From DASQDT01 sp036380435 (GTDB taxonomy: Bacteria; Acidobacteriota; Blastocatellia; Pyrinomonadales; Pyrinomonadaceae), in NCBI GenBank assembly GCA_036380435.1, contig DASVES010000189.1, positions 1 to 7,834 of the forward strand: a DNA stretch of 7,834 nucleotides. The letters run 5' to 3'. This document shows, in pieces, positions 1 through 6,147 of this stretch. The position numbers and the translations under genes are program-made. Positions within the stretch are counted from its first letter, which is position 1. Each line of letters opens with the position of its first letter. The notes under the pieces are model-generated. The model was not told the DNA's origin. It saw nothing but the letters and a program-made list of their open reading frames with translations, and did no database searches.

Positions 1-531
1 GAGCGGCATGAAGACGCTCTCGGTGTAGCCGGTGTGGAAAAAGTAGGCGGTCGGGAAGATGAACATGAAGAAGACGGCGGCGCGCGCGCTCGTGTCTTCG
101 AGGTCGAGGCGGGCGAGCCGGTAGAACAGGAGACCGGCGGCCACGGCGCCTATGAGCGAGACGACGTGGAAGGTCAGGACGTAGTCGCGCAGGACTATGC
201 CGAAGAGGCGCAGCAGCCACGGGTAGAGCGGGTAGAAGACGATCCAGAGGCGCTGATCTTTGCTGACGAGGTCGGTCGCCACGTAGCCGTCGCGCGCGAT
301 GTCGATGTAGTGAGGCACGTCCCAGCGGTTCCAAAGCTCCAGCCAGCCCTGAAAGGAGCCGGCCGGCTGGTTCGTGAGGATGGCGTAGGCGGCCACGCCG
401 AAGACCAGCATGAACAGCTTGAGCGCGACGACGAAGAGGACGATGCGCCGGTCGAACCACGGCTGATGTTCCGCGGCTGTCGCCTTGTGTGATTTTTCGA
501 TCTGTCTTTGTTGTCTGTTCTTCGGGGGCAT
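1..531 (-). CDS. PIG-V-like GT-C mannosyltransferase, N-terminal 177 residues (cut by window edge)
   Basis: Integral membrane glycosyltransferase of the GT-C fold, probably using a polyprenyl-phosphate sugar donor. The frame is open from an ATG at 531-529 to the window edge, giving 177 residues. It begins with a basic hydrophilic head (residues 1-28) and a first membrane helix at about 29-52. Next comes the motif NRWDVPHYIDIARDGY (68-83), in which Asp71 sits where GT-C enzymes carry a catalytic acidic residue on the outer face. Then follow FYPLYPWLLRLF (99-110), hydrophobic helices at about 119-137 and 150-165, and FPTAYFFHTGYTESVF (159-174), a hallmark of bacterial relatives of eukaryotic PIG-V. 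The C-terminal helices lie outside the window. No Shine-Dalgarno sequence is visible upstream. It is in the same orientation as the amidotransferase gene, 109 bases downstream of it. A general GT39/DUF2029-like GT-C enzyme is the alternative; the membrane GT-C call is firm, the subfamily less so. Confidence 0.85.
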   Translation of the reverse strand, partial: MPPKNRQQRQIEKSHKATAAEHQPWFDRRIVLFVVALKLFMLVFGVAAYAILTNQPAGSFQGWLELWNRWDVPHYIDIARDGYVATDLVSKDQRLWIVFYPLYPWLLRLFGIVLRDYVLTFHVVSLIGAVAAGLLFYRLARLDLEDTSARAAVFFMFIFPTAYFFHTGYTESVFMPL

Positions 532-570
532 CGGGAAATCACCATGCAATGTGGGTCTGGTTCACTCAAG

Positions 571-610
571 TCTCCGCGTCCCCTCCGCGTCCTCTGCGAC
601 TCGGCGGTGA
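571..610. repeat. Imperfect decamer repeat in the gap between two genes
   Basis: The 109-base gap 532-640 holds no gene. Within it are about three imperfect 10-base units: tctccgcgtc (571-580), ccctccgcgt (581-590) and cctctgcgac (591-600), trailing into tcggcggtga (601-610). The 10-mer tcactcaagt occurs on both sides, at 562-571 and 624-633, as a direct repeat bracketing the block. This is a different sequence from the GTGATRA palindromes elsewhere in the window. The bracketing repeat could be an insertion footprint or chance; no transposase or terminal inverted repeat is seen. Confidence 0.5.
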
Positions 611-640
611 ATCTATTTCCCTCTCACTCAAGTTATTGCT

Positions 641-2584
641 CTAGTTCGCGTCGAGGAACGTGCGGTGCCACATCTCCAGCGTCAGGAGTTGCATGACGTG
701 GAGACTGAAATCTTCGCGGCCCGAGAGGTTCGCGTCCACGACGCGGCGCACCTCCTCGGGGCGGAAGAGGCCGCGACGGCGCACCGCCTCCTCCGACAAC
801 ATCTCATCGACGAGCGGGCGCAACGGCCCTCGCAGCCACGCGCGCACCGGCGCGCCGAAGCCCGCCTTCTTGCGCCACACCACGTCGCGCGGCAGCACCC
901 GCTCGGCGGCGCGCTTCAGAATATATTTCCGCTTCAGACCGCGCAGCTTCAGGCGAGGCGGCATCCGCGCCGACAGCTCCACCATCTCGACATTGAGGAA
1001 CGGCACGCGCACTTCCAGAGTCGTCGCCATCGCCGTCTTGTCCGTGTAATCGAGGTTCAGACACGGCAGGAAGGTCTTCATGTCAACGTAGAGGAGACGG
1101 TTGAGCGGCGCGGCCTCCGAGCAGCGCGCGAAGTGCCGGCGGTGCTCGACGTAGGCGTCCATGTCGCGGGTCGCCGCGCGCAGGTCGTCGGTGTAGAGAC
1201 GCTGTTTCGCCTCGTCGGTGAAGTAGGTGCCGAAGCCGAGGTAGCGATGCTCGAAATCGAGCGCGGCGCTGCGGGCGAACTTCTTGGCGTTGCGCAAAGG
1301 CGCGGTCAAAAGGCCGGGCATGCCGCCGGGCAGCGTCTCGGCGAGCGCGCGCATGATGGGGCGACGCAGCGAAGAAGGGATGGGGTCGAGCGCGCCGGCC
1401 AGCGCCATCGCGAGGTGGCGCGGGTAGCCGGCGAAGACCTCGTCGCCGCCCATCCCCGAGAGCAGCACGGTCAAAGTCTCACGCGCCGCGCGCGCGACGA
1501 GGTAGCTGCTGATGACAGAATCGATCAGCGGCGATTCCATGTGATAGACGAGCTTCGGCAGCAACGCGGCCACGTCCGGCTGGAGGATGATCTCGTGGTA
1601 GTCGGTGTCGAAGAGTTGGCCGACGCGGCGCGCCCAGCGCGCGTCGTCGGGGATGATGTCGTAGCGCAAGTCCTCCGGCTCGAAGCCGATGGTGTAGGTC
1701 GAGACGCGCCGGCCCTCGGAGTGTCGCTTCATCATCGCCACGATCATCGATGAATCCACTCCGCCCGAGAGGAACGAACCCAGCGGCACGTCCGACACCA
1801 TCTCCAGACGCACGACGCGCTCGAAGGTCTCCAACACCTGCTCGCGCCACCACTCCACGCCGCGCCCCGTCTCCAACTCGTCGAACGAAACGTCCCACCA
1901 CTCGCGCACGCTCACGCGCCCGTCGCGCCACGTGAGGACGTGGCCGGGCGGAAGTTTCTTCACGCCCTTAAAAAGAGTGTGCGGGTCGGGCGTCCAGAGG
2001 AAAGTGAGCTGCTGGTTGAGGCCCTCGACGTTCAGCGCACGCTCGACCAGCCCGCTCGCCAGAATGGCCTTCGCCTCCGACGCGAAGACGAAAGACGTGC
2101 CCGCGCCGTTGTCACCCTGCGGCGTCGCATAGAAGAGCGGCTTGATGCCGAGGCGGTCGCGCGCAACCGTCAACACGCGCTCTCGCTCGTCCCACACGGC
2201 GAAGGCGAACATCCCGTTCAGACGCGGCAGGCACTCTTCGCCCCACTCGGCGAACGCCGCCAGCAGCACCTCCGCGTCCGAGTCCGTATGAAACTGCCGT
2301 CCCCGCCCAACGAGTTCGGCGCGCACCTCGCGGAAGTTGTAAATCTCGCCGTTGAAGGTGAGGACGTAGCGCCCGTCCGCCGACAGCATCGGCTCGTGTC
2401 CGCCCTCGCTCGTGTCGATGATCGCCAGCCTTCGGTGCCCCAGACACGCGCGCCGCCCCTCGCCGTCAGCCGCTACGGAAGTCCACACACCCTCGTCGTC
2501 GCGCCCGCGGTGCTCGATGGCCTTGAGCATCGCGCCGATGCGCCGCTCCGGTTCACTGCTGATGAGTCCGGCGATTCCGCACAT
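641..2584 (-). CDS. asnB: Asparagine synthase (glutamine-hydrolysing), AsnB type, of a glycan cluster
   Basis: Cytoplasmic ATP-dependent amidotransferase of 647 residues, full length for the family. The start is fixed by MCGIAG: Cys2 becomes the N-terminal nucleophile of the class II glutaminase after Met removal. Glutaminase landmarks are HRRLAIID (50-57), FNGEIYN (77-83), TDSDAE (100-105) and RDRLGIKPLF (142-151). The synthetase domain has the PP-loop SGGVDSS (273-279), LLSGMGGDEVFAGY (374-387) and DKTAMATTLEVRVPFL (515-530). No key residue appears missing. It lies downstream of the two-domain oxidoreductase, from which it is separated by a hairpin repeat of heptads, and upstream of a membrane glycosyltransferase. 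Family members in polysaccharide clusters are thought to amidate sugar acids or other acceptors rather than make free asparagine; that role here is inferred from context. No Shine-Dalgarno is evident, and there is no alternative in-frame start between the upstream TGA and this ATG. Confidence 0.95.
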   Translation of the reverse strand: MCGIAGLISSEPERRIGAMLKAIEHRGRDDEGVWTSVAADGEGRRACLGHRRLAIIDTSEGGHEPMLSADGRYVLTFNGEIYNFREVRAELVGRGRQFHTDSDAEVLLAAFAEWGEECLPRLNGMFAFAVWDERERVLTVARDRLGIKPLFYATPQGDNGAGTSFVFASEAKAILASGLVERALNVEGLNQQLTFLWTPDPHTLFKGVKKLPPGHVLTWRDGRVSVREWWDVSFDELETGRGVEWWREQVLETFERVVRLEMVSDVPLGSFLSGGVDSSMIVAMMKRHSEGRRVSTYTIGFEPEDLRYDIIPDDARWARRVGQLFDTDYHEIILQPDVAALLPKLVYHMESPLIDSVISSYLVARAARETLTVLLSGMGGDEVFAGYPRHLAMALAGALDPIPSSLRRPIMRALAETLPGGMPGLLTAPLRNAKKFARSAALDFEHRYLGFGTYFTDEAKQRLYTDDLRAATRDMDAYVEHRRHFARCSEAAPLNRLLYVDMKTFLPCLNLDYTDKTAMATTLEVRVPFLNVEMVELSARMPPRLKLRGLKRKYILKRAAERVLPRDVVWRKKAGFGAPVRAWLRGPLRPLVDEMLSEEAVRRRGLFRPEEVRRVVDANLSGREDFSLHVMQLLTLEMWHRTFLDAN

Positions 2585-2594
2585 GGCTTCAGGA

Positions 2595-2679
2595 GTGATA
2601 AGTGATGAGTGATAAGTGATGAGAAAGAATAGGGTCGTCTTCTTCTCTTTCTTATCACTTATAACTCATCACTTATCAC
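2595..2679. repeat. GTGATRA heptad palindrome, copy A (38-bp arms, 9-nt loop)
   Basis: The left arm is four tandem heptads, gtgataa/gtgatga/gtgataa/gtgatga (2595-2622), followed by gaaagaatag (2623-2632). The right arm (2642-2679) is the reverse complement with four mismatches in 38 positions; its heptads occupy 2652-2679 and include one degenerate unit, GTTATAA (minus strand). The loop is only ggtcgtctt (2633-2641), so a long hairpin could form in RNA from either strand. It occupies almost all of the space between the amidotransferase start and the oxidoreductase stop, and it overlaps the last 21 bases of the oxidoreductase gene. There is no T-rich tract on the asnB side, so it is not a textbook intrinsic terminator. 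Confidence 0.9.
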
Positions 2680-4842
2680 GTCTCGTGGTTCTGCCGTCCG
2701 CAGCGACTCAAGGATGCGGAAGGTGGCGCGGGTGGTGGCCGCGAGGTCTGCGAGGGCGATGGGCGCGGGGGCGCCGCTCGTGACTACGGCGCAGGCGGCG
2801 CGCACCTCTTCGCGCTGGCCCTTGTCTTGTCCGCGCAGGCGCGTGCGCCGCTCGCGCCCGCTCGCGTAGGCCGTGGCCGCGCGGAAGTCGTCGATGACGA
2901 ACGTCCGGCCCTCGCCGTAGATTTCGACGCGCTCCTTGGGGAGTGCGCGGTCGCCCTCGGCCAAGTAGGCGATTGATGCGTTGGAGCCATCGGCGAGACG
3001 CAGGGTGATAAAGACGGAATCGTCGTCCACCGTCTCGTGATCGCGCGAGGCGACCGGCTCGGCGTAGACGCGCGTCGTTGTGGAGTTGGTCAGGAAGTGT
3101 ATGAGGTCGATGAAGTGGCAGACCTCGCCGATGATGCGGCCGCCGCCCTCGCGCGCGTCTTGTATCCAGTGGCCGCGCGGGATGCGGCCGGCGTTGACGC
3201 GGTAGAGAATCGAGAGCGGCGCGCGCCGCGCGGCTAGAAACGCGTGGGCCGCGCGGGCGTGGGGCGAGAAGCGGCGGTTGAAGCCGACCATCAACGATGC
3301 GTTGGAGGCGCGCGCCGCGGAGAGTACGGCGTCGAGCTGTGCGTCATCGAGCGCGAGGGGCTTTTCGACGAAGACGTGGCGGCCGCGTTCGAGCGCGCGG
3401 CGGGCGAGTTCGGCGTGCGAGTCGTGGCGCGTGGCGATGACGACGAGGTTCACGTCTCCGTCTTCAAGAACCGCGTCCGCGCCGGAGACGGAGCGCGCGA
3501 AGTCGTACTTGCGGCCCACTTCGCGCGCCGTCACGCCCGTGGCCGTGGCGACCGAGACGAACTCCGCGCCCGTTTCTTTGAAGTTCGGCAGCAGGAACTT
3601 CTGCGCGTAGCTCCCCGCGCCGATGAGTCCGACGCGCACGCGCGCCGCCCCTTCGCGGACGGAAGCCGCGCCCGCCTTCGTGGGCGCGCGCAGTTCGACG
3701 CGGCCCGCAAGCTCGCGCTCGGTGTCGTAGGTGAGCAGCACGCCGAGGTAAGCTTCGCTCGTCTCGCCGGAGATGAGCTGGTACGCGCGCTCGCCCTCCT
3801 CAATCGGGAAGCGATGCGTGATGAGCGGGCGCACGTCCACGCTGCCCGACGCGACGAGGTCGAGGAAGGCTTCGATGTTGCGCCCCTCCGTCCAGCGGAC
3901 GTAAGGGAAGGGGTAATCGTGCCCGCGCTCCTCGTACTCCGGGTCGTAGCGCCCCGGCCCGTAAGACATCGAGACCTTCAGCGTCAGCTCGCGCTCGTAA
4001 TAAATTTTGCGCGGGACGTTCATGCCGACTAAGCCGACGGCCACGACGCGCCCTTTGAGACGCGACACCTCGCCGGCGAATTCGACGGGCTGATCGGAAG
4101 AGGTGGCGGCCGTGATGAGGACGGCGTCGGCCCCGCGTCCGCGCGACCAGTGCATGACGGCGGCGCGCGCCGCGTCGCCCGCCAGCGCGCCGTCGTCCGC
4201 GCCGAGCGTGCGCGCGAGTGCGACGCGCGTCGGGTCGGTGTCGATGCCGAAGACGCGGCAGCCGTTCGCCTTCAGGAGTTGCACGGTGAGCTGGCCGAGG
4301 AGGCCCAGACCTAGAACGACGACCGCTTCGCCGATGGTCGGCTCCGCGAGTCGGACGCCTTGCAGGGCGATGGCGCCGAGCGTGCCGAAGGCCGCCGCCT
4401 CGAAATCGACCGCGTCGGGCAGCGCCACGCAGAGGTTCTTCGGCACCGAGAGCAGTTCCGCGTGCGACGCGAAGCCCGCGCCGGCGCACGCCACGCGCTG
4501 GCCCGCGCGAAACTCCGTCACGCCCTCACCCACCGCGAAGACTGTGCCGGCCGCGCTGTAGCCGAGCGCGTTCGAGGCGTCGAGCTTGGCGCGCACGGCC
4601 GCCAGCGTGCTGCTCACGCCTTCGGCCTGCGCCTTGCGGATGACCTGTCGGACGAGGTCGGGGCGCTCGCGCGCTTTCCCCAACAGACTCTTGCGGCCCA
4701 GCTCCACCGCCATGCGCTCCGTGCCCGCGCTGATGAGCGACGCGGCGGCGCGCACGAGCACCCTGCCTGCTTGCGCGACGGGCGGCGGCACGTCGGCCAC
4801 CGTCACCTCGCCCGTCTTGTAGTTCTGCAAAATCTGCTTCAT
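2659..4842 (-). CDS. Two-domain oxidoreductase: MDR dehydrogenase fused to Gfo/Idh/MocA
   Basis: A fusion of two NAD(P)-dependent oxidoreductases in 727 residues, the architecture usually named bi-domain-containing oxidoreductase. Residues 1-375 form a medium-chain dehydrogenase, with ISAGTER (37-43), GYSAAGTVFAVGEGV (94-108) and a Rossmann loop GLGLLG (178-183). Residues 402-727 form a Gfo/Idh/MocA domain, with GLIGAGSYA (405-413), the motif EKPLA (493-497) and GEVCHFIDLIHFL (572-584). The usual zinc ligands of the first domain are absent: the Cys site reads Ala-Gly-Thr and the GHE motif reads Gly-Tyr-Ser (94-96), and there is no structural-zinc cysteine lobe. Such fusions occur in exopolysaccharide clusters and probably act on a nucleotide-linked or free sugar; the substrate is unknown. 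The gene follows the GT4 pair in the same orientation. Its last residues, VISDEL, and the TAA stop are encoded by repeat copy A. The ATG at 4842 has no clear Shine-Dalgarno. Confidence 0.93.
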   Translation of the reverse strand: MKQILQNYKTGEVTVADVPPPVAQAGRVLVRAAASLISAGTERMAVELGRKSLLGKARERPDLVRQVIRKAQAEGVSSTLAAVRAKLDASNALGYSAAGTVFAVGEGVTEFRAGQRVACAGAGFASHAELLSVPKNLCVALPDAVDFEAAAFGTLGAIALQGVRLAEPTIGEAVVVLGLGLLGQLTVQLLKANGCRVFGIDTDPTRVALARTLGADDGALAGDAARAAVMHWSRGRGADAVLITAATSSDQPVEFAGEVSRLKGRVVAVGLVGMNVPRKIYYERELTLKVSMSYGPGRYDPEYEERGHDYPFPYVRWTEGRNIEAFLDLVASGSVDVRPLITHRFPIEEGERAYQLISGETSEAYLGVLLTYDTERELAGRVELRAPTKAGAASVREGAARVRVGLIGAGSYAQKFLLPNFKETGAEFVSVATATGVTAREVGRKYDFARSVSGADAVLEDGDVNLVVIATRHDSHAELARRALERGRHVFVEKPLALDDAQLDAVLSAARASNASLMVGFNRRFSPHARAAHAFLAARRAPLSILYRVNAGRIPRGHWIQDAREGGGRIIGEVCHFIDLIHFLTNSTTTRVYAEPVASRDHETVDDDSVFITLRLADGSNASIAYLAEGDRALPKERVEIYGEGRTFVIDDFRAATAYASGRERRTRLRGQDKGQREEVRAACAVVTSGAPAPIALADLAATTRATFRILESLRTAEPRDVISDEL

Positions 4843-4850
4843 GCGCGAAG

Positions 4851-4879
4851 ACTATCGAATGTCTGAAGAAGAATTACAA
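4851..4879 (-). promoter_or_regulatory. Candidate sigma-70-like promoter for the two-domain oxidoreductase
   Basis: Read on the minus strand, TTGTAA (4879-4874) is followed after exactly 17 bases by GATAGT (4856-4851). Each hexamer matches 4 of 6 consensus positions. Only 8 bases separate the -10-like box from the ATG at 4842, so transcription from here would give a nearly leaderless mRNA, consistent with the missing Shine-Dalgarno. It lies just downstream of repeat copy B in the direction of transcription, so the gene might be transcribed separately from the GT4 pair. It was found by eye with weak matches. Confidence 0.3.
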
Positions 4880-5031
4880 GAAGTGATAAGTGATAAGTGA
4901 TGAGTGATGAGAGAGCGGTCAGCAATCAGCCTTCAGCAATCAGCCAGAACGGCCGCCGCTTCTTGTCGGGCTGAAAGCTGACGGCTGACCGCTGAAAGCT
5001 CCTTCTCATCACTCATCACTCATCACTTCTT
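4878..5031. repeat. GTGATRA heptad palindrome, copy B (with nested second palindrome)
   Basis: The left arm starts aagaa (4878-4882) and has four heptads: gtgataa (4883-4889), gtgataa (4890-4896), gtgatga (4897-4903) and gtgatga (4904-4910). The right arm has three tcatcac units (5006-5026) and then ttctt (5027-5031), which is complementary to the left flank. The arms differ by one heptad, so pairing needs a small bulge. The interior holds a separate heptad palindrome (4917-4997). The repeat fills the gap between a GT4 gene and the oxidoreductase gene, and the GT4 stop codon (5025-5023) lies in its outermost right heptad. Beyond it on the minus strand is a moderately T-rich stretch (4860-4880), so weak terminator activity toward the oxidoreductase gene is possible. 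Confidence 0.9.
4917..4997. repeat. Nested NNTCAGC heptad palindrome inside copy B
   Basis: The left side has four heptads: ggtcagc (4917-4923), aatcagc (4924-4930), cttcagc (4931-4937) and aatcagc (4938-4944). The right side has four units in inverse orientation: gctgaaa (4970-4976), gctgacg (4977-4983), gctgacc (4984-4990) and gctgaaa (4991-4997). The invariant TCAGC cores pair with GCTGA, while the two variable bases of each heptad mostly do not match. The spacer 4945-4969 is GC-rich. The period is 7 bases, as in the surrounding GTGATRA arms, but the sequence is unrelated. Confidence 0.85.
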
Positions 5032-6138
5032 CTGCCCCTTCGAGAGCAGCCGATTGTATATCTCCGCGTACTCCGGCGCCACACACGCGGCGGAGAAGCT
5101 GCGGGCAAGCACGCGGTTGTTTTGCCCCATCGCGGCGCGCGTGTGCGGCTCGTCGAGGAGCCGGGTGATTTTGTCGGCGAGCATCTTGGGGTTGCGCGGC
5201 TCGACCCAGAGACAGTTGTCCGGCTCACGCAGGTAGTCGGCGGCGGCGCGGATGCGTGTCGTGATGATGGGCAGAGCGGCCGCCGCCGCGTAGAAGACGG
5301 TCATCGGGAAGCCCTCGTAGTGATAGGTCGGGAAGACGAGCGCCGTGCTCCCGGCGTAGAACTCGCCCGTCTCCGACTCGGGCATCAGGCCGCAGAAGCG
5401 CACGCGCTCCGCGAGCCCCAAACGCGCCGCCTCTGCTTCGGCCTCCGCGCGCGCCGGCCCGTCGCCCACGCACAGGAGCGCGAACTCGCGGCCGCCGTCG
5501 CCGACGATGCGGCAGGCGCGGAGCACGTCCGTGAGTCCCTTCGCGGGGATGAACCGCGCGATGAAGAGCAGCCGCGGCACGTCCTCCTTCAAATTCAGGC
5601 GCGCGGCGAGGCGTTCGTCCGCGCGCTCGGGGAAGTCGCGCTCGACGACGTTCTTGACGACGAACACTTTCGACGCGTCCGCGCCGGCGCGCACGAAGTT
5701 GTCGCGCTCCTCCGACGAGAGGACGCCAATGCCGTCGGCGCTCGCGAGCAGCATGCGGCCCATGCGGCGCAGGAGCGCATTTTTAGTCTCCAGCAGCGCG
5801 CCGTCCGAGCCGTGGAACTTGAGGAAGATTCTGGCGCCCGAGGCGCGCAAGCGTGGGAGGGTGACGGCGTCGCGCAGGAGCGCCTTCGTGTCGAAGGAGG
5901 TGTTGAGGTGAACCACGTCGAAGCCGTCTGCTTTGAGACGGCGGCGCAGCCGTCGGGCCGTCGAGACGACGCGGCGGACGCGTTGGGCGAGACCCGTGCC
6001 CGAGAGTTTGTCGCCGTAGACGTATGTCTCCTCGCCGACCTCGACGCCGAGCCGGCGCAGCTCTTCGACGAACGGCGGCTCGCAGGCCGCCGGCCCGCCG
6101 AGCGATTCCCTGTCCGGCATCCCGATGAGCACGCGCAC
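5023..6138 (-). CDS. Glycosyltransferase family 4 (GT-B fold), downstream member of a pair
   Basis: Retaining GT-B glycosyltransferase of 371 residues, complete, acting at the cytoplasmic face of the membrane on a nucleotide-sugar donor. The N-terminal acceptor domain contains GGPAACEPPFVEELRRLGVE (14-33) and VVHLNTSFDTKA (75-86). The linker LLFIARFIPAKGL (190-202) opens the C-terminal GT4 donor domain, followed by LLCVGDGPAR (221-230) and YEGFPMTVFY (274-283). In the GT4 EX7E motif the first Glu is E275, but the second position, residue 283, is Tyr. The donor-domain end, RAAADYLREPDNCLWVEP (297-314), is otherwise intact. The start is GTG at 6138, which gives the typical beginning MRVLIGMPD; ATG at codon 7 is an alternative. 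It begins 9 bases after the stop of the preceding GT4, so the two are probably co-translated. The stop TGA is part of repeat copy B. The donor and acceptor sugars are unknown. Confidence 0.93.
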   Translation of the reverse strand: MRVLIGMPDRESLGGPAACEPPFVEELRRLGVEVGEETYVYGDKLSGTGLAQRVRRVVSTARRLRRRLKADGFDVVHLNTSFDTKALLRDAVTLPRLRASGARIFLKFHGSDGALLETKNALLRRMGRMLLASADGIGVLSSEERDNFVRAGADASKVFVVKNVVERDFPERADERLAARLNLKEDVPRLLFIARFIPAKGLTDVLRACRIVGDGGREFALLCVGDGPARAEAEAEAARLGLAERVRFCGLMPESETGEFYAGSTALVFPTYHYEGFPMTVFYAAAAALPIITTRIRAAADYLREPDNCLWVEPRNPKMLADKITRLLDEPHTRAAMGQNNRVLARSFSAACVAPEYAEIYNRLLSKGQKK

Positions 6139-6147
6139 GGTTTTCTT

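Noticed and set aside
34..492. 152-residue plus-strand frame and an overlapping minus-strand frame at 195-569
   Set aside because: Both overlap the true minus-strand gene 1-531, whose translation shows clear membrane helices and GT-C motifs. These shadows are charged or Ser/Arg-rich.
665..1753. 362-residue plus-strand open reading frame
   Set aside because: It is antisense to the well-defined amidotransferase, with low-complexity Arg/Ala/His/Val composition and no motif.
2473..2658. Small minus-strand frame containing SSLITHHLSLL, starting inside copy A
   Set aside because: It arises because the outgoing heptad arm is stop-free in all frames. It overlaps the amidotransferase start out of frame and has no homology signal.
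2585..2658. A promoter for the amidotransferase (TATTCT-like box near 2631)
   Set aside because: No acceptable -35 hexamer lies at 16-18 bases, and the box falls at the hairpin loop. Co-transcription with the oxidoreductase is simpler.
2595..2679. Copy A as an ordinary rho-independent terminator
   Set aside because: The stem is AT-rich and no U-tract follows it in the direction of transcription, while related palindromes occur between divergent gene starts. Partial terminator activity is not excluded.
3244..4032. 262-residue plus-strand frame, with a 229-residue minus-strand frame at 3800-4489
   Set aside because: These are shadows of the two-domain oxidoreductase, whose motifs run continuously through the region in one frame.
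4878..5031. The heptad arrays as a CRISPR array
   Set aside because: Units are 7 bases, contiguous and without unique spacers, arranged as inverted arms. No cas genes are present.
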